Made by a program: the position numbers and the translations under genes. Of a DNA stretch of 64,000 bases, positions 13,510 through 25,500 are shown piece by piece. Positions within the stretch are counted from its first letter, which is position 1. Each line of letters opens with the position of its first letter. Where the stretch lies: positions 47,160,082 to 47,224,081 of the forward strand of contig NC_068358.1 in the NCBI RefSeq assembly GCF_020536995.1, given 5' to 3'. This stretch comes from Dreissena polymorpha. Its lineage: Eukaryota; Mollusca; Bivalvia; Myida; Dreissenidae. The notes below the pieces were generated by a model. The model searched no databases. It saw nothing but the letters and a program-made list of their open reading frames with translations, and had not been told where the DNA came from.

Positions 13510-16500
13510 GTAAATATGAGGGCATTTCGTGATTTGTTTGTTTCCCACAGGTCTCGTATTCACACAATTTTGTGGCTAAATCTCATTATTATTATGAAAT
13601 ATTCAAACATTTTCTATGTGATATCCATTTTTACAAAAAAGTACAGACACACATTGTATACTGAGTCATAGTTTTTATATTTTACTAGGCTAAAAAGATG
13701 TAAATCTACAGAGTTTTAAAAACAGTCAACACATCAGAGTTTTAAAAACAGCCAACACATATCTGTCTTCAATTTATTTCAGCTAAGTACTTGAATTTGT
13801 GCTCCACAAATGTATTAATATAACTACTGTAATATATTTGTTTCAAAGTAAATAACGGTGGTCTCTTTTATGGTTAAAGGGAACATTTTGTATTTTATTC
13901 TGGTAAGCAACAGAAGACTTGTATGCACAATTCATTCGTTAAATCAATTAAAATCCCTCTTTTAATTTTTAATTGATTAAAAACGGGCTAACATAAAAGA
14001 AAAAAATGTAAAATGCATATGCATTTTTAATTGTATACTGATGTTAACATGCAGGTATAGTCTTGAAAAAATATACGTGTTTCGTGTTCAGCTAATAGTC
14101 TGTAAACAAACATTTTGTATTTTGAACTTCTGGTGTTAAATTTAATATTTTTCTTACAGCATATTGTTTTTGACAAACGTTAATTGTCTACATGAATTCC
14201 ATGTATAGCTTCCGAAATTTAAGTTGACAATTAGTTTTGATGCACGAATATATTAAAATAACGTTACCATGAATATATAACTTACCGTGGAATCACGTTA
14301 AATTGATTAAAGCACATCACACTGATCATAAATTTCTCGTTACAAAATTCACAATAAAAAAATATGAACGATGAGAAAAATCTTTTGGCGTTATTTACGC
14401 TAAAAGAGTTCAGGAGGTTCAGGCCAATGTTGGCTAGCTAATATATTAGCTAAATAAATTGTATGAGACTAAATAAATATGAGCCGTACTCAGCGACAAA
14501 TAGGTTTAATGCATGTGCGTAAAGTGTCGTCCCTGATTAGCCTGTTCAGTCCGCACAGGCTAATCAGAGACGACACTTTCCGCTTTTATTATATTTTTTG
14601 TTTAAAAAGTCTCTTCTTGGCAAAAATCCAGTTTAGGCAGAAAGTGTCGTCCCTGATTAGCCTGTGTGGACTGCACAGGCTTATCTGGGACGACACTTTA
14701 CGCACATGCATTATACTCCTTGTTACAGAGAGCGGCTCATATATGATATATCAGTCAGAAATCTTTCACAAACCTCGACACAATTATTTGAATATAGTAT
14801 GTCCCCAAGTGTCGTTAGTTCTTATGAATAACAGAACGTTTCTATATTTGTTATAAGACTTAAGACTGTTCCACATTTGTGTACTACCTTTTTTTAACAA
14901 AACGTTAGGCACGAATAAAACACACGCTATGTGTTTAAGTACTAGCGGAATAAACTTAAAGGCCCCAACATAGCAACATTAGCAATTGCACAAAGCGATA
15001 ACAAAAATCCGCTTTCACAGCTTTCGATAACTATTGGATTTGAGGTTGTAAGAGATTCAACATAAGCGTTTTTGTCTGTTTGTATTATTAGTATTTTATG
15101 GACTTTTTTCTAGAAAAAAGTATCACACTACGAGTGGGTTTTAAAGTCAATGGATTGGGCAAACCTAATTATTTTACTTCGAGGTTGCCGAGTATTGCAG
15201 TTCGCTGTGGCAATACATATATATTTCCGATACATGTTCTGCGCAGCGTATTCATCGTTACGTTACTACATTCATTTAAAAATAATCGAATTGTTTGAGT
15301 TTCTGGTAAAATGCTGCGGAAAGAAAGTAGTGACTTATATTAAGTTTATGACATGAAAATATTGACGGACCATACTATGTGTGAAGTCAATTTCATTTCT
15401 AAGAAACATAACACCTCTGATTGAAGTAAGAGTTTCAAATGCAAATCATTGTATGTATTTTTTGTTGTTGAAAATGTTCCTATTTTTTTATACATTATTA
15501 AGTTATGTTTCACGTAATTGACGTTTAAGCGTGGTCATTTCATCGTACCACAATATACATTTTATGACATTATATATTTTACTAGATAAGAAATTGAAGC
15601 GTTCAACGTGAAAAATATTGGACCAGATTTGACTTATGTCTAATGCGTAAACGAATGTTTAATTAAATAAAAACTATTCAGAACAAATAGTGTTGTCACG
15701 ACAATCGGTCAGTTATTTTAGAAAAACAACACCCACAATAATACCGCGTCATATTAACTATAGCAACAGTATTCCTACAATTACACCATATTAATACATA
15801 CGCTAAGATAATCATCAAATGTGAAGTTTGCGCTTCACACTGGAACAAGTGCTAAATGACAGAGAAGAAACTGATGACAGCAGCGTCTATGTTGTTGACA
15901 ATGAGTCAACTGCAAACAGGTTCCCTAGCTGTTGATTTAATTTGCAAGGAACGTGCAATAAACATCACAGAGATTCTTATCTAGCTCACTATGGCACTTT
16001 CAGAGACCTCTGTTTTGTGTGATTTTTAGGCTTGATCGCAATGGCAATCTTGAGCGCTAGAGATCAGAAACTCGTTCTTAGCGACATCTACCAGTGGATC
16101 CTTGATAACTACAGCTACTTCAGAACCAGGTTGGACTTTTTTCCGTTAATTCAAAGAGCCTGTACACGTGTTTTTTTCTCCATGTTTAAATGTTATTTTT
16201 AAATTGAAATCATATCCACATTTTTATTATAGGGCTCATATTTTAAATCGTGACCATTATGTATGTATTTAAATATGAGATTTAAAATAATTTAATGAAA
16301 AGGTCTTAAAAGTATACTTTGCATTAATATTTTATAATAGAAACCAGATGATAACTTATTTTAAAATTGTAACGCTCCGTTTGCCTATTTACTTAATTGT
16401 ATTTAAAACATCCATGTGTATCTTTCATTTTCATTGTAACATAAAAACAATTTAAGAAATACTTGTAGAGTTTCATTATTCGTGGCAATACGTTTGCAAT

Positions 16501-19500
16501 GTATCGTTAGTTAACACCAATGCCGGCACGAGTATTCCATGGAAAGTTTTATCATATCAAAATGACATCCCTGAATTCCAAGATTAGTTTGCATAAATTT
16601 ACAAAGTTATTTACATAGCTTCATCAAAAATACCTAAATAAAACTACTTTTCGGTAAAATATGGTAATAGTGTACACATATTTCGACAGTTAAGCAGCAT
16701 TTGAACGTGCATGTTATTTTCGAAAAATATCAAACAAATAATTAAAAGTAAGTGATTGGATTTTAATTGATATTGATAATGTGAAAAAATCATAAATATG
16801 TCTAGCGCCCAATACGTGTCCTAATGTAATTATAAAAAAAGTCGTTTTCACTTAATATATAAAAACGTTTTAATAAAAGTAAATAGTTTAATTAATATTT
16901 AGAGTTATGTATACATGCACAATTTGACGTCTGTACGATGCATACTTGATTTCTGTATGTTAATTACTTACTTTTATATATTTCAATTTTTATATATTAC
17001 ATACATTTCAGAAAATAAAGCAACGTGTCATATAATTTATTGAACATTTAAGATCATAAAAACAATTATAATGATATGAATTCGCAGGTTTAACATTTAT
17101 TTACTTGTCTTCGCTTTAAAGACTTTAATTATTCCATATTGTCATCGTTTTTCACCTCACATGGTCGATGACGGTAAATATATTCAGATTCAGAGACATC
17201 GTTGAAATTAATTACACTAGAAACGCGTGGGCAAATGTAATGCGTATTCTTTAATTTGATAAATGTCATGAATACACACATTTAAGGATAAAAATGTATT
17301 CTACAACTTTTATATAGCGAAAAATAGCATCACAATTTAAATGCATAATACTCTGTCAAAATTAAACATGGTTTGATGCCAAGGTAAAATAAGATTACGT
17401 TCACCTTAAATGAATTGTTGTTGCCATAATCTGCTACGTATATGGTGTGGTATTTGAATAAGGGTGCAATACATGTTTTGTATTATTATTTAAATTGCGG
17501 TTTTCTTGAACATTATAAATAAAAAGAAAACGTGCGCATGGCTCAACATAGTCAACAAGGAACGCCGCATTCCGAACTTATAATTCATGATTATAATTAT
17601 ACCCCCACCACGTTTACAATATCACCTCCTTTGTTAAGTTTAGCTACTTTAGTTTTGGTCCATTATAACCGTGAAAAATCCGTGCACATTTTTTTCTTTT
17701 CTTAAACAGACAATAACTTTTTGTTTGAACTCGTTATGATCAAGGTCCTACAAACGTGTAAGATATTTGCGTTTCGTTTTAATTGTAAACTTAAAACTGC
17801 TTTAAGCATCCGCCAAGTCCAAAATGTAGTAACGTACCAGTTCGTGAAATTGTCCGATTTATTTTGTCGATTTCGTAGCGAAAACTTTTTTTGAAAAGTT
17901 TTTAAAAATGTTTTTATAACATGTATACAGAGAGACATTTACGTCGATGTTTGATCAATGGAGCGTTATATAACATATGTGTCATAGCAAAATGTATTTC
18001 ATACACCAACACTAGACAAAACAGCATAACTGTAGAAACACTAAGTGTAATTGAGAAGGGACGTTTATTGCGTTTTTATTAAGAAATCCATTTCGAGTTT
18101 GTAAGTACAAGAGTAAAATATGTCATATCTGCGTGACCATGTACGAAAACTGTCATATACTATATTCGTTTTACATCTGAATTTGAATGATGCGTCATGA
18201 TATAAACATGATATAATTTCCACATACGTGTTGTTCCTATAAATACACGTTGCACTATTATATTAAAGTGATACTACACAATATTTAATAAAAACATGCA
18301 TATATAGTGTAGCATTTTTCATGTTATAGAAAAACAATCGCTAAAAATTCCTCTTTTTGCATTTTACTTACATAAACAATACTGACGAAGACACAGTAAT
18401 TGTACAACATTGAAAGAAAATAAATACAATTGGAGATTAATCACACCTCCGAAAACAATAACATTTATTATTTTAAATATTAATTGCAGAGGTCCAGGTT
18501 GGAGAAACAGCATACGTCATAATCTTTCGCTTAACGATTGCTTCGTGAAGGCCGGCCGAAGCGCGAACGGAAAGGGGCATTACTGGGCAATCCATCCTGC
18601 CAACATAGAGGATTTCCAGAAAGGCGACTTCCGGAGACGTCGTGCGCAAAGACGCGTTCGCAGACACATGGGTCTTTCTGTGGCGGATGACGACGACGAC
18701 GATAGTCCGGCACCATCGCCCGTTCCTCCACCGCAGCCCGGTTCGGCAGTTTGGACATCCGCAGAAGAAGTCCCATCGGGCTTTACAGGGGATTTGTCAA
18801 AGGAACAAACACATCACCATTTATCTACAGAGTCATTAATCGAAGCTGAAAATGGTGCTTTAGATCTTGTATCGCCGATACGAAAAGCGCGTCGTCAATT
18901 TGACATGGACAGTCTGCTTGCACCTGACCCTCAAAGAAAAATTGAGTCAAATATTGTATATTTCCCGCCTGGTCATTTTCACAAACTTCCACTTTTTCCA
19001 ACAGCTATGGATCTGCATTTGTCCAAACAATCCGCGCCAACTTTTAAAGCAGAATATCCGAGAGAAATAAAACAAGAAAACGGTGCAAAGGACGAGAATG
19101 ACGTCAATAATGAAAACTATACGATAAGAAGCGACACCGATGACCTAAACGATAGCAAACATCAGCAGACCGCGGACGAAAACGAAATTGCTAAATATAG
19201 AATAGAAGATGATGAAATTGATGTATCAACGTCTAGTCAAGGATCCCCCTCGGAAAAGAGGTCGATGAATAATAAGTCGCCTAGCGACGAAAAGTACAAC
19301 GGAAGCGAAAACGGCGACAGCGTGGATCACAGCAGCATCGAAAGCGACAGGGGAAAAGAGGTTGACAAGAAGTGCAACGGCGGCCACGAAACATCGCATC
19401 CAAAACGCGGCAGTGATTCAAGTTCAGACAACTATGGCGTCATATCCACCACCTCCTGCAGTGCCGTTTCAAGTCTGCCCATCGCTTTTGATTCCTCGCT

Positions 19501-19750
19501 GTACGGAAACATAGGTGGGCTGTCTAGCATTGCTCTACATGGCTTCAATGGGGACTTTCAAAGACTCGGTGGACTGGACTTAGTCAGACATAGACTCACA
19601 TTTCCTGCTCTTCAACGGCACCCTATCTATGCCAGAGCGAGTGTGCCGGCCATCAGATTTGACCACGATGCAATCGCAAAATGGCAGCAGTCCATGAGTG
19701 CTAGTTTTGTTTTGAAGAATGTGCACAAGGGCAGCCATGTCGTATTATGA
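13242..19750 (+). CDS. FoxQ2: FoxQ2 forkhead transcription factor, 3 coding exons
   Basis: DNA-binding transcription factor of the FoxQ2 class. In other bilaterians this class acts in the anterior/apical neuroectoderm of larvae, a role inferred here from family membership. Coding exons are 13242-13509, 16030-16129 and 18490-19750. They join with GT-AG introns (phase 1, then phase 2) into 542 codons with no internal stop. The forkhead domain runs from about residue 83 (KPNHSYIG) to 184. The recognition helix is [15 protein letters not shown] at 129-143, followed by the FoxQ2-typical stretch [17 protein letters not shown] and a basic wing ([14 protein letters not shown]). An acidic run (six Asp, 189-194) and a proline-rich linker follow. 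FDMDSLL at 260-266 resembles an EH1 Groucho-binding motif. The remaining tail is Ser/Asp/Lys-rich and looks disordered. Start choice: the ATG at 13242 has a strong context (GCCATGG). An in-frame ATG at 13155 has a poor one and would add 29 residues. Confidence 0.93.
14477..14742. mobile_element. Fold-back MITE, full length, in FoxQ2 intron 1
   Basis: Inverted ends ATATGAGCCG and CGGCTCATAT enclose long inverted arms (GCATGTGCGTAAAGTGTCGT, then CCCTGATTAGCCTG). Each arm is itself palindromic (AGCCTG..CAGGCT). No coding capacity. At least four more copies lie at 32.9, 48.3, 49.6-51.1 and 54.8-55.8 kb. Confidence 0.88.
16030..16129 (+). CDS. FoxQ2: FoxQ2 coding exon 2
   Basis: A 100-nt exon, too short to show up as an open frame on its own. 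It encodes [20 protein letters not shown] and then [13 protein letters not shown], which are helices 1 and 2 of the forkhead fold. The acceptor is GATTTTTAG and the donor GTTGGA. It supplies the last two bases of Gly90 and the first two of Arg123, so it fits both neighbours in frame. Confidence 0.92.
18490..19750 (+). CDS. FoxQ2: FoxQ2 coding exon 3
   Basis: Begins after TTAATTGCAG and completes Arg123, then [18 protein letters not shown]. It carries the recognition helix, both wings, the acidic run, the EH1-like FDMDSLL and the whole C-terminal tail, and ends in TGA. The frame stays open for 80 nt upstream (an ATG at 18410), but that part is intron: it has no forkhead similarity, and the spliced frame matches the family exactly. 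Confidence 0.93.
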
Positions 19751-20211
19751 ATTAAATTTTATTATTTGCTAATAATAACATATTGCCACTTCTATCTTCA
19801 TGGTCGCGATTATGTGACACTATTTATGGGAGTAGAAAGAGTCAAAATATCAAAGTAGTGGTGGAAAGAGTTCAACACAAAATGTGTTTAAGATAGAAAA
19901 AACGTGAATATTTGAAATGTATATCTTGTTGAAAAAAGCAGCTCGGTGCTTCCGCAAAGATCTTAAAGCACCCAATTTGATTTTGCAATTTATATTTCGG
20001 TGTTTGATTTGACCAAAATTGTGACTCGTAACTGTTGACGTCATGTTTCTGCAGAATTTGCAGGAATGTTACATTGCAATTTGAGAAGGAAGATGTTAAC
20101 AACACTTGTGCGTTGTATAAGTGCTTAACACCAATACTGAACGTTATTTATTAGAATGAAACATCATACACGTTTGTTTTCAGGTTATGAAAATGTTTTG
20201 TTCAAGCCTAA

Positions 20212-20217
20212 AATAAA
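20212..20217 (+). terminator. Candidate FoxQ2 polyadenylation signal
   Basis: AATAAA 462 nt after the FoxQ2 stop. A second AATAAA lies at 20474-20479. Either would give an ordinary 3' UTR. In DNA this AT-rich the hexamer occurs often by chance. Confidence 0.3.
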
Positions 20218-21989
20218 CACTCACTGGGAACGAAACTGATGTCTAGTGACAAGTAAGTTTGAACGCATAAAGAGATCATTTAGTTACATGAAATAACGGT
20301 TGAAATGGTTGCTTAATTATGTTGAAATTTCCAGGATGTAAATCAATGTTGTTTGTGACTTAAAGTTCATCTGGGTTTTAATGTGATCTCCGTCATGAAA
20401 TATATGTGATTTGCAATCGTCGTAAAATCGGTGATCGGTGTTACGGTATTTTCTATTTTTCAATTGTTAAAATAATAAATGTAATTTATTCATCTAGTAT
20501 TGCATTTTGCATTGCATGTGTACATGTATAACAGTTTTAAAATGTTTTTACCTTTAAGTAGATTGCATGAGTTTTTCTTTTGTACAGTTGGTTTCCCTGT
20601 GCAAAGTGCTGTATTTATATTTGCGTTGTTTAACACTATTACTTCTGATAAATTTCAGATTTGTGGAAATATCTTATTTTTGTTTGTGTTCTTCTTTACT
20701 GATTCTATTCTAGTAACAACATAGTAAGTGTACATGTTATGCAGAGCGTCTTAGTCATCAGAAGATGCTTGTTTATATGTTGCTTTCAAAGAAAATTGTA
20801 CACATACAAACACTGTCGTTAGTAAGAAAGACAAGTGGAAGAACGGACGAACATCTTGCGCCAGAACAACGTTTTCTGTCAGGTTACTGTGCGTAAAAAT
20901 CAGAATTTAAAAGATCAAGTACTCAATATTTATTTCTTTAGACGCTAATTTTTTTTGCAATTTGTGGCTCTTATTTTCATTTTAAATCACATTTGTATAT
21001 AAAAAGTCAGCATCTTTGCGCATTACATATACAATTGTTTGAAGAACAACAAGCACACGCAATTTTGCGTCTGTATATCTCAACACCATATATTCTGTGC
21101 TTCGCTTTTTTGAAAACGTTGGTTATACGGCTCAAGTCAGCCGCAATGCTTGTTAATATTTACCGCTTATACATTTAAGTGTTTGCCAAAACAATAGGTT
21201 ACTCCATTAAACACTTACTTTTTTCATAATATCTCCATTATGTATCAACGGCTTTGGTACAAAAATGAATATAAGTAAATAAATAATATTGTAAAATCCA
21301 TTAATCGATAAACTATCATTAACAGTCAGGGTAATACCACTCGAGAATAAAATGTCATAGAATTATGCAATTAAATAATATATACTTTCATTGAAAATAA
21401 GTAAGCAATTCATCTCAATGAAACATGCATTAAATGAGTATCAAGTCCTGCTTGATCAGTATAGTCAATTTTTCTCAACTGTCAAAGAATGTATCATTTT
21501 TTTCACAGTGGTTGAATGTGTGTTTGTTTTCTTTAGAAATGTAGATGTCAAAGTATTCCCCGGTAGTGACTGTTACTGATTATGAATAAATAGCATTTAA
21601 TGACATGTAACATACCTGTACTATATGTCGACCGATGTAGTGGACGAGTGGTTTATATCGACAAAGTAGCTTTTAAACGAACTATTCTGATTCGAATACC
21701 TCAGCAAAAATATTAACTATTTAAAATTATATCATATTAACATTTTTCTAATATTATTCACGAATGGCATTTCTATAAGATCTGCATTATGACAGCAGCT
21801 ATACGACAACAGATACGACAGACGTTAATAACAAGAACATTTTTATTATTCATCAATTGTTTGCTGTAGAATTTTGAAAATGATTAAAAGAAACATCAAC
21901 AAGCAAAAATAGCAAAAAAACTCATCGTATAACTATAAATAAACAATCAAATAATAAAAATATAATAAAAATACATCGGTAAAAAAGTT

Positions 21990-22085
21990 CAATCTATGAG
22001 ACTTGAACCTGCGAAATGTTAATCGTACGAGCGAGCATACCACTAGAGCGTTCGCTTTCCAATATGATGCAGCTAGCAAACACTG
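21990..22085 (-). mobile_element. Weak tRNA-like / SINE-head fragment
   Basis: Minus strand contains CTCTAGTGGTATGCTCGC (A-box-like) and GCAGGTTCAAGTCTC (B-box-like) about 35 nt apart. The acceptor and T stems do not pair, so this is at best a decayed tRNA pseudogene or SINE head. Confidence 0.3.
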
Positions 22086-22409
22086 CTGTATTGACACCAA
22101 TGCTTTCATATCTCATATAACTTGTGTATTTTCTAACCAATACACGCAGTACGTCATCGATAAATCATTAAAGCTTATCGAGAATATAAAATAATGAATT
22201 AAAACACCGTTAAATTACCAATGCTTTGATAAAAAAAGGGCTTTATTATTAAATGTCAAATTATTGATCTGATGTCATCGTGACAGATGCACACATTTAT
22301 CTCATCGAGAAGTACCGGTATTTCAATGTCTTATATAGAGAAGATTCTTTCATAGAATCTACTAGACACACGTGCCAGTGTGATACTTTCTATCTAGTTT
22401 TCAGTGAAT

Positions 22410-22482
22410 GCACGGCCGTTGTCTGCCTCTGAGAGGCAGTTGTCCTGGACAACTGTCTCTCAGAGGCAGACAACGGCCGTGC
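22410..22482. repeat. 36-nt inverted repeat with 1-nt spacer
   Basis: Left arm GCACGGCCGTTGTCTGCCTC continuing to TTGTCC. The right arm is its complement, with one mismatch (GAGAGG versus GAGAGA) and a single T between the arms. Much more GC-rich than its surroundings. No ORF or known element here. Confidence 0.95.
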
Positions 22483-25329
22483 AGTGCCTGAGAACTGTCC
22501 CTACCTAAATAGCAATGAACGTGCAATGAAACACCTGCTTAGGCAGAAACATGCTTTAATATGTGTGGTCATGTTGACAATTGACATTTTACTGACAGAG
22601 ATACCTTGTTATGCGGAAACACACTTTGGTTGGTGTCGTGTTCATTTACAGACTATATACGTTTACACATCAGAACAAAATTAAGTGAAGCTGTTTGACT
22701 TAAACATATTCATTACACTAAAGATGCATTGCGTAGAAAGCCTTACCCTATTTGAGCAAACTGAGGATTAAGTTTCCTGGCTAAAAAATAATATTGTGGG
22801 ATCAACATTCAATAATGTGGAAAGTGGAATGTGGAATGAATTGCGGAGTCCAAGCATCTCCTGGACCTATTGATGACACTGTATACATTTCCACACTTGC
22901 CACCACATACTATTTTATTTATTAAACAAACACTCAAAACCTTATTAAAATAAACTGCAGCAATCGTCAATGATTTGCATTGTTATATAACAAGGATGCA
23001 CATTATTTGAATAAAAAATAAAACAATAGATACATGCAGTACATTTATTCAATAATTAAAACTTTAAAAGCTATATAAAAAGTTTATTGTCCTTAAATAA
23101 TATATTTTCAGCTGGTGTTCTTAAAGTCAAACATATGTAAGTCTTTCTTTGATTAGTTAAAATCTCAGTCCCTATATTGCGCTTGATAATTCGAAGGTTA
23201 CAGAAGTGATTGCACAGAACTCTTCAGAATTAGCCTTGGATAATTGCATTTGGAGTGTCACCACTTTCAGATGAGTTATACCCAGTGCAGTAATAGCACT
23301 CAAAATAGAAGATTTCACTAAATCAACCGCGAGTGCCCACACCTCACCGAAACTACCCGGTAGAGCGCTCTTACCAGTATGGTGTCTTTGTGTCCCCAAC
23401 CATAACATGTGGCGCTGAAAGATCGGGGCGTGACTCCCCTCCTTCAATTGAATTACGAAGCACATCAATTACGCGTCTAAACAATCAGGTGCGCCGTGAG
23501 AAATCACTGTCTCGTGACAATCGCTTGCGGAAGGTTTAAAATCACCATTGAGCGGGGAGAACCCAATGACTGAATAGTAACTGTTGTTAAGTCTTTAATG
23601 ATAAGAGGTTTGAAAAACCGACACAAAACTGTCAAAATGTTGTTGATAGAGAAGACGGTATCCTGTTGAGTTTTTGTGTCAACTGATAACCTAATCAACA
23701 GAAAAACAGCACAATGGAGGCTACTTCTCAACTGACCAATTGGTGGTGCTTTATTAGCCGAAAAGAACGCTCAATTAGGTTTTAAAGTGGTTGTAATTTG
23801 TGAAAAATATGGAAAGGTTACCAGCAACCGCTTTTTATGAATACGTGAAGCTCATCAGCGAAGCGATGTAAAGACATGAGTCCCCTGACTTTCTCCCTTT
23901 GATTTCTTATCATCATTAAATAATGAACATAGATACGGTACTAATGAGTAATTTGGCGAACGGACGTAAATTACATTTTTCATGTATGTATTTGCACCCA
24001 AACATTGCTGTAGATGGTATATGCGCAACCCCTGCGAATTTCTGATACATTGGTTGTAATCCATAAAAACCATCCTGCTAACAATTTATTATCACTTCGA
24101 AAAAAATCTGAGCTTAACATATCCCTTGACAGATATTTTTATTTGATTTGGTCTATTTGCCGCCGGATTTTAACATTGAATTATAAATTACATTTTCCAT
24201 CCATAGAACTGTATAGAATTTGACCACCAGTCCTTCTTGAAGAAACACCGAATAAAACTAACGTCTTTGTTAACACGTCCACTGAGTCTGGATCATATGT
24301 TTATGTAACAATGAAAACTGTCACTTGCCAGAAATCGACGGGTATAAAATCCGTACAATTACCGTATCATTGAGCGAATTAACCCCGAATTTACACGAAA
24401 GAGCTGATTTGTGATTTTGTTACAAAACGTTACATGTGTTAGGAGACTCATATGACACAACGAATTAGAGACGCAATCAGCTTTCTCGCCTTTGATATGA
24501 TTTTGGTATTAATCCTGTTAATTATAACGTTCGGACACATGATATGTTGGCAAAACATCTCCTAGGACTTAATTACTGTTTCCATTCTGTTCCTCATACA
24601 GGGAAAGGTCTCGACGGGACGATAAATCAAATATAAAGTCTGTCACCGACGGACAACAATGAGCTAAAGTGTTAGTTTCTCACAAACCACTGTTTAATAT
24701 TCCAAACAAACGCTGCCATAGGGTACAACAGACCGCCTCCAGCCAACTGTGGCGACTTGCGATGTATGAGCAAGATGTAGGCTTAGGGGTATGAGCAAGA
24801 TATAGGCTTTGGGGCATGGGTGGTGTCCGTAATGAATTAGGGTAAAGTAAATGTATCTGTAAAGGAATACACTGGCTTAATACGTTTATTTCCAAATAAC
24901 TATTGTATTCATGAAAATTAATAAATTAAATAATGCGTTGACAAGAGCGAACAGAAATCAAAAGAAATAAACCAAGAGTAAAGGGGGAACTATTTAACAA
25001 TTGAAAAAGTGTACCCTTTCTGTGACACCAACAATTATGCAATTAATGCAAGCAATTTATTACCTGCGTATGCGTTTTTGTAGCTTAGACGTTTTTGCAT
25101 TGAAGAATAAATTAAGATTCTTCTTGCTAGAAATAAGGACAAATCTTCATAAATGTTATACAAAATCACGCCGTTTAATTATGTCGTTTGACCTAATTCC
25201 TGCTTATACAATCATAGTCATAGTCTTACATTTTTGTACTTACACCTTGAACTATCAAAACATATTGTTTTCCTCTTATGTTTACTTACATCGGTGCTAT
25301 ACACTGAGCACGTAAAAGAACCAAGGTAT

Positions 25330-25500
25330 CTATTCGCAAAGAGCTAGGGTATCGCACCCGGATTCCTTGTATCCCAATACTGTCTCTTCTGCTTGCTGTC
25401 TCTTCAGCAAAACCAAAGGACCCCATTGGAAATAAGTGCTTGCACTTTCATGGGTTATCCTTGACCGCAAGGTCAAAATAAATACATACATACATACATT
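25330..25500 (+). mobile_element. Probable retroposon 3' end with ATAC tail
   Basis: Ends in a short hairpin (CCTTGACCGCAAGGTC) followed by AATAAATACATACATACAT, the form of a LINE or SINE 3' terminus with a tetranucleotide tail. No coding remains were found upstream. The start is approximate. Confidence 0.45.

Larger units (their letters stand above)
13510..18489 (+). other. FoxQ2 introns 1 and 2
   Basis: Intron 1 is 2.5 kb and intron 2 is 2.4 kb, separated by the 100-nt exon 2. Both are AT-rich. Only the fold-back element at 14477 is recognisable. By contrast UBE2Q introns are packed with elements, which may mean that FoxQ2 introns are kept clear. Confidence 0.7.

Noticed and set aside
18410-18489. 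FoxQ2 start at the ATG at 18410
   Set aside because: These codons lie in intron 2 before a good acceptor. Joining to exons 1 and 2 recreates the complete forkhead domain.
23172-23539. Overlapping 98- and 68-residue frames in a less AT-rich patch
   Set aside because: No domain, no splice partners and no family resemblance could be found.
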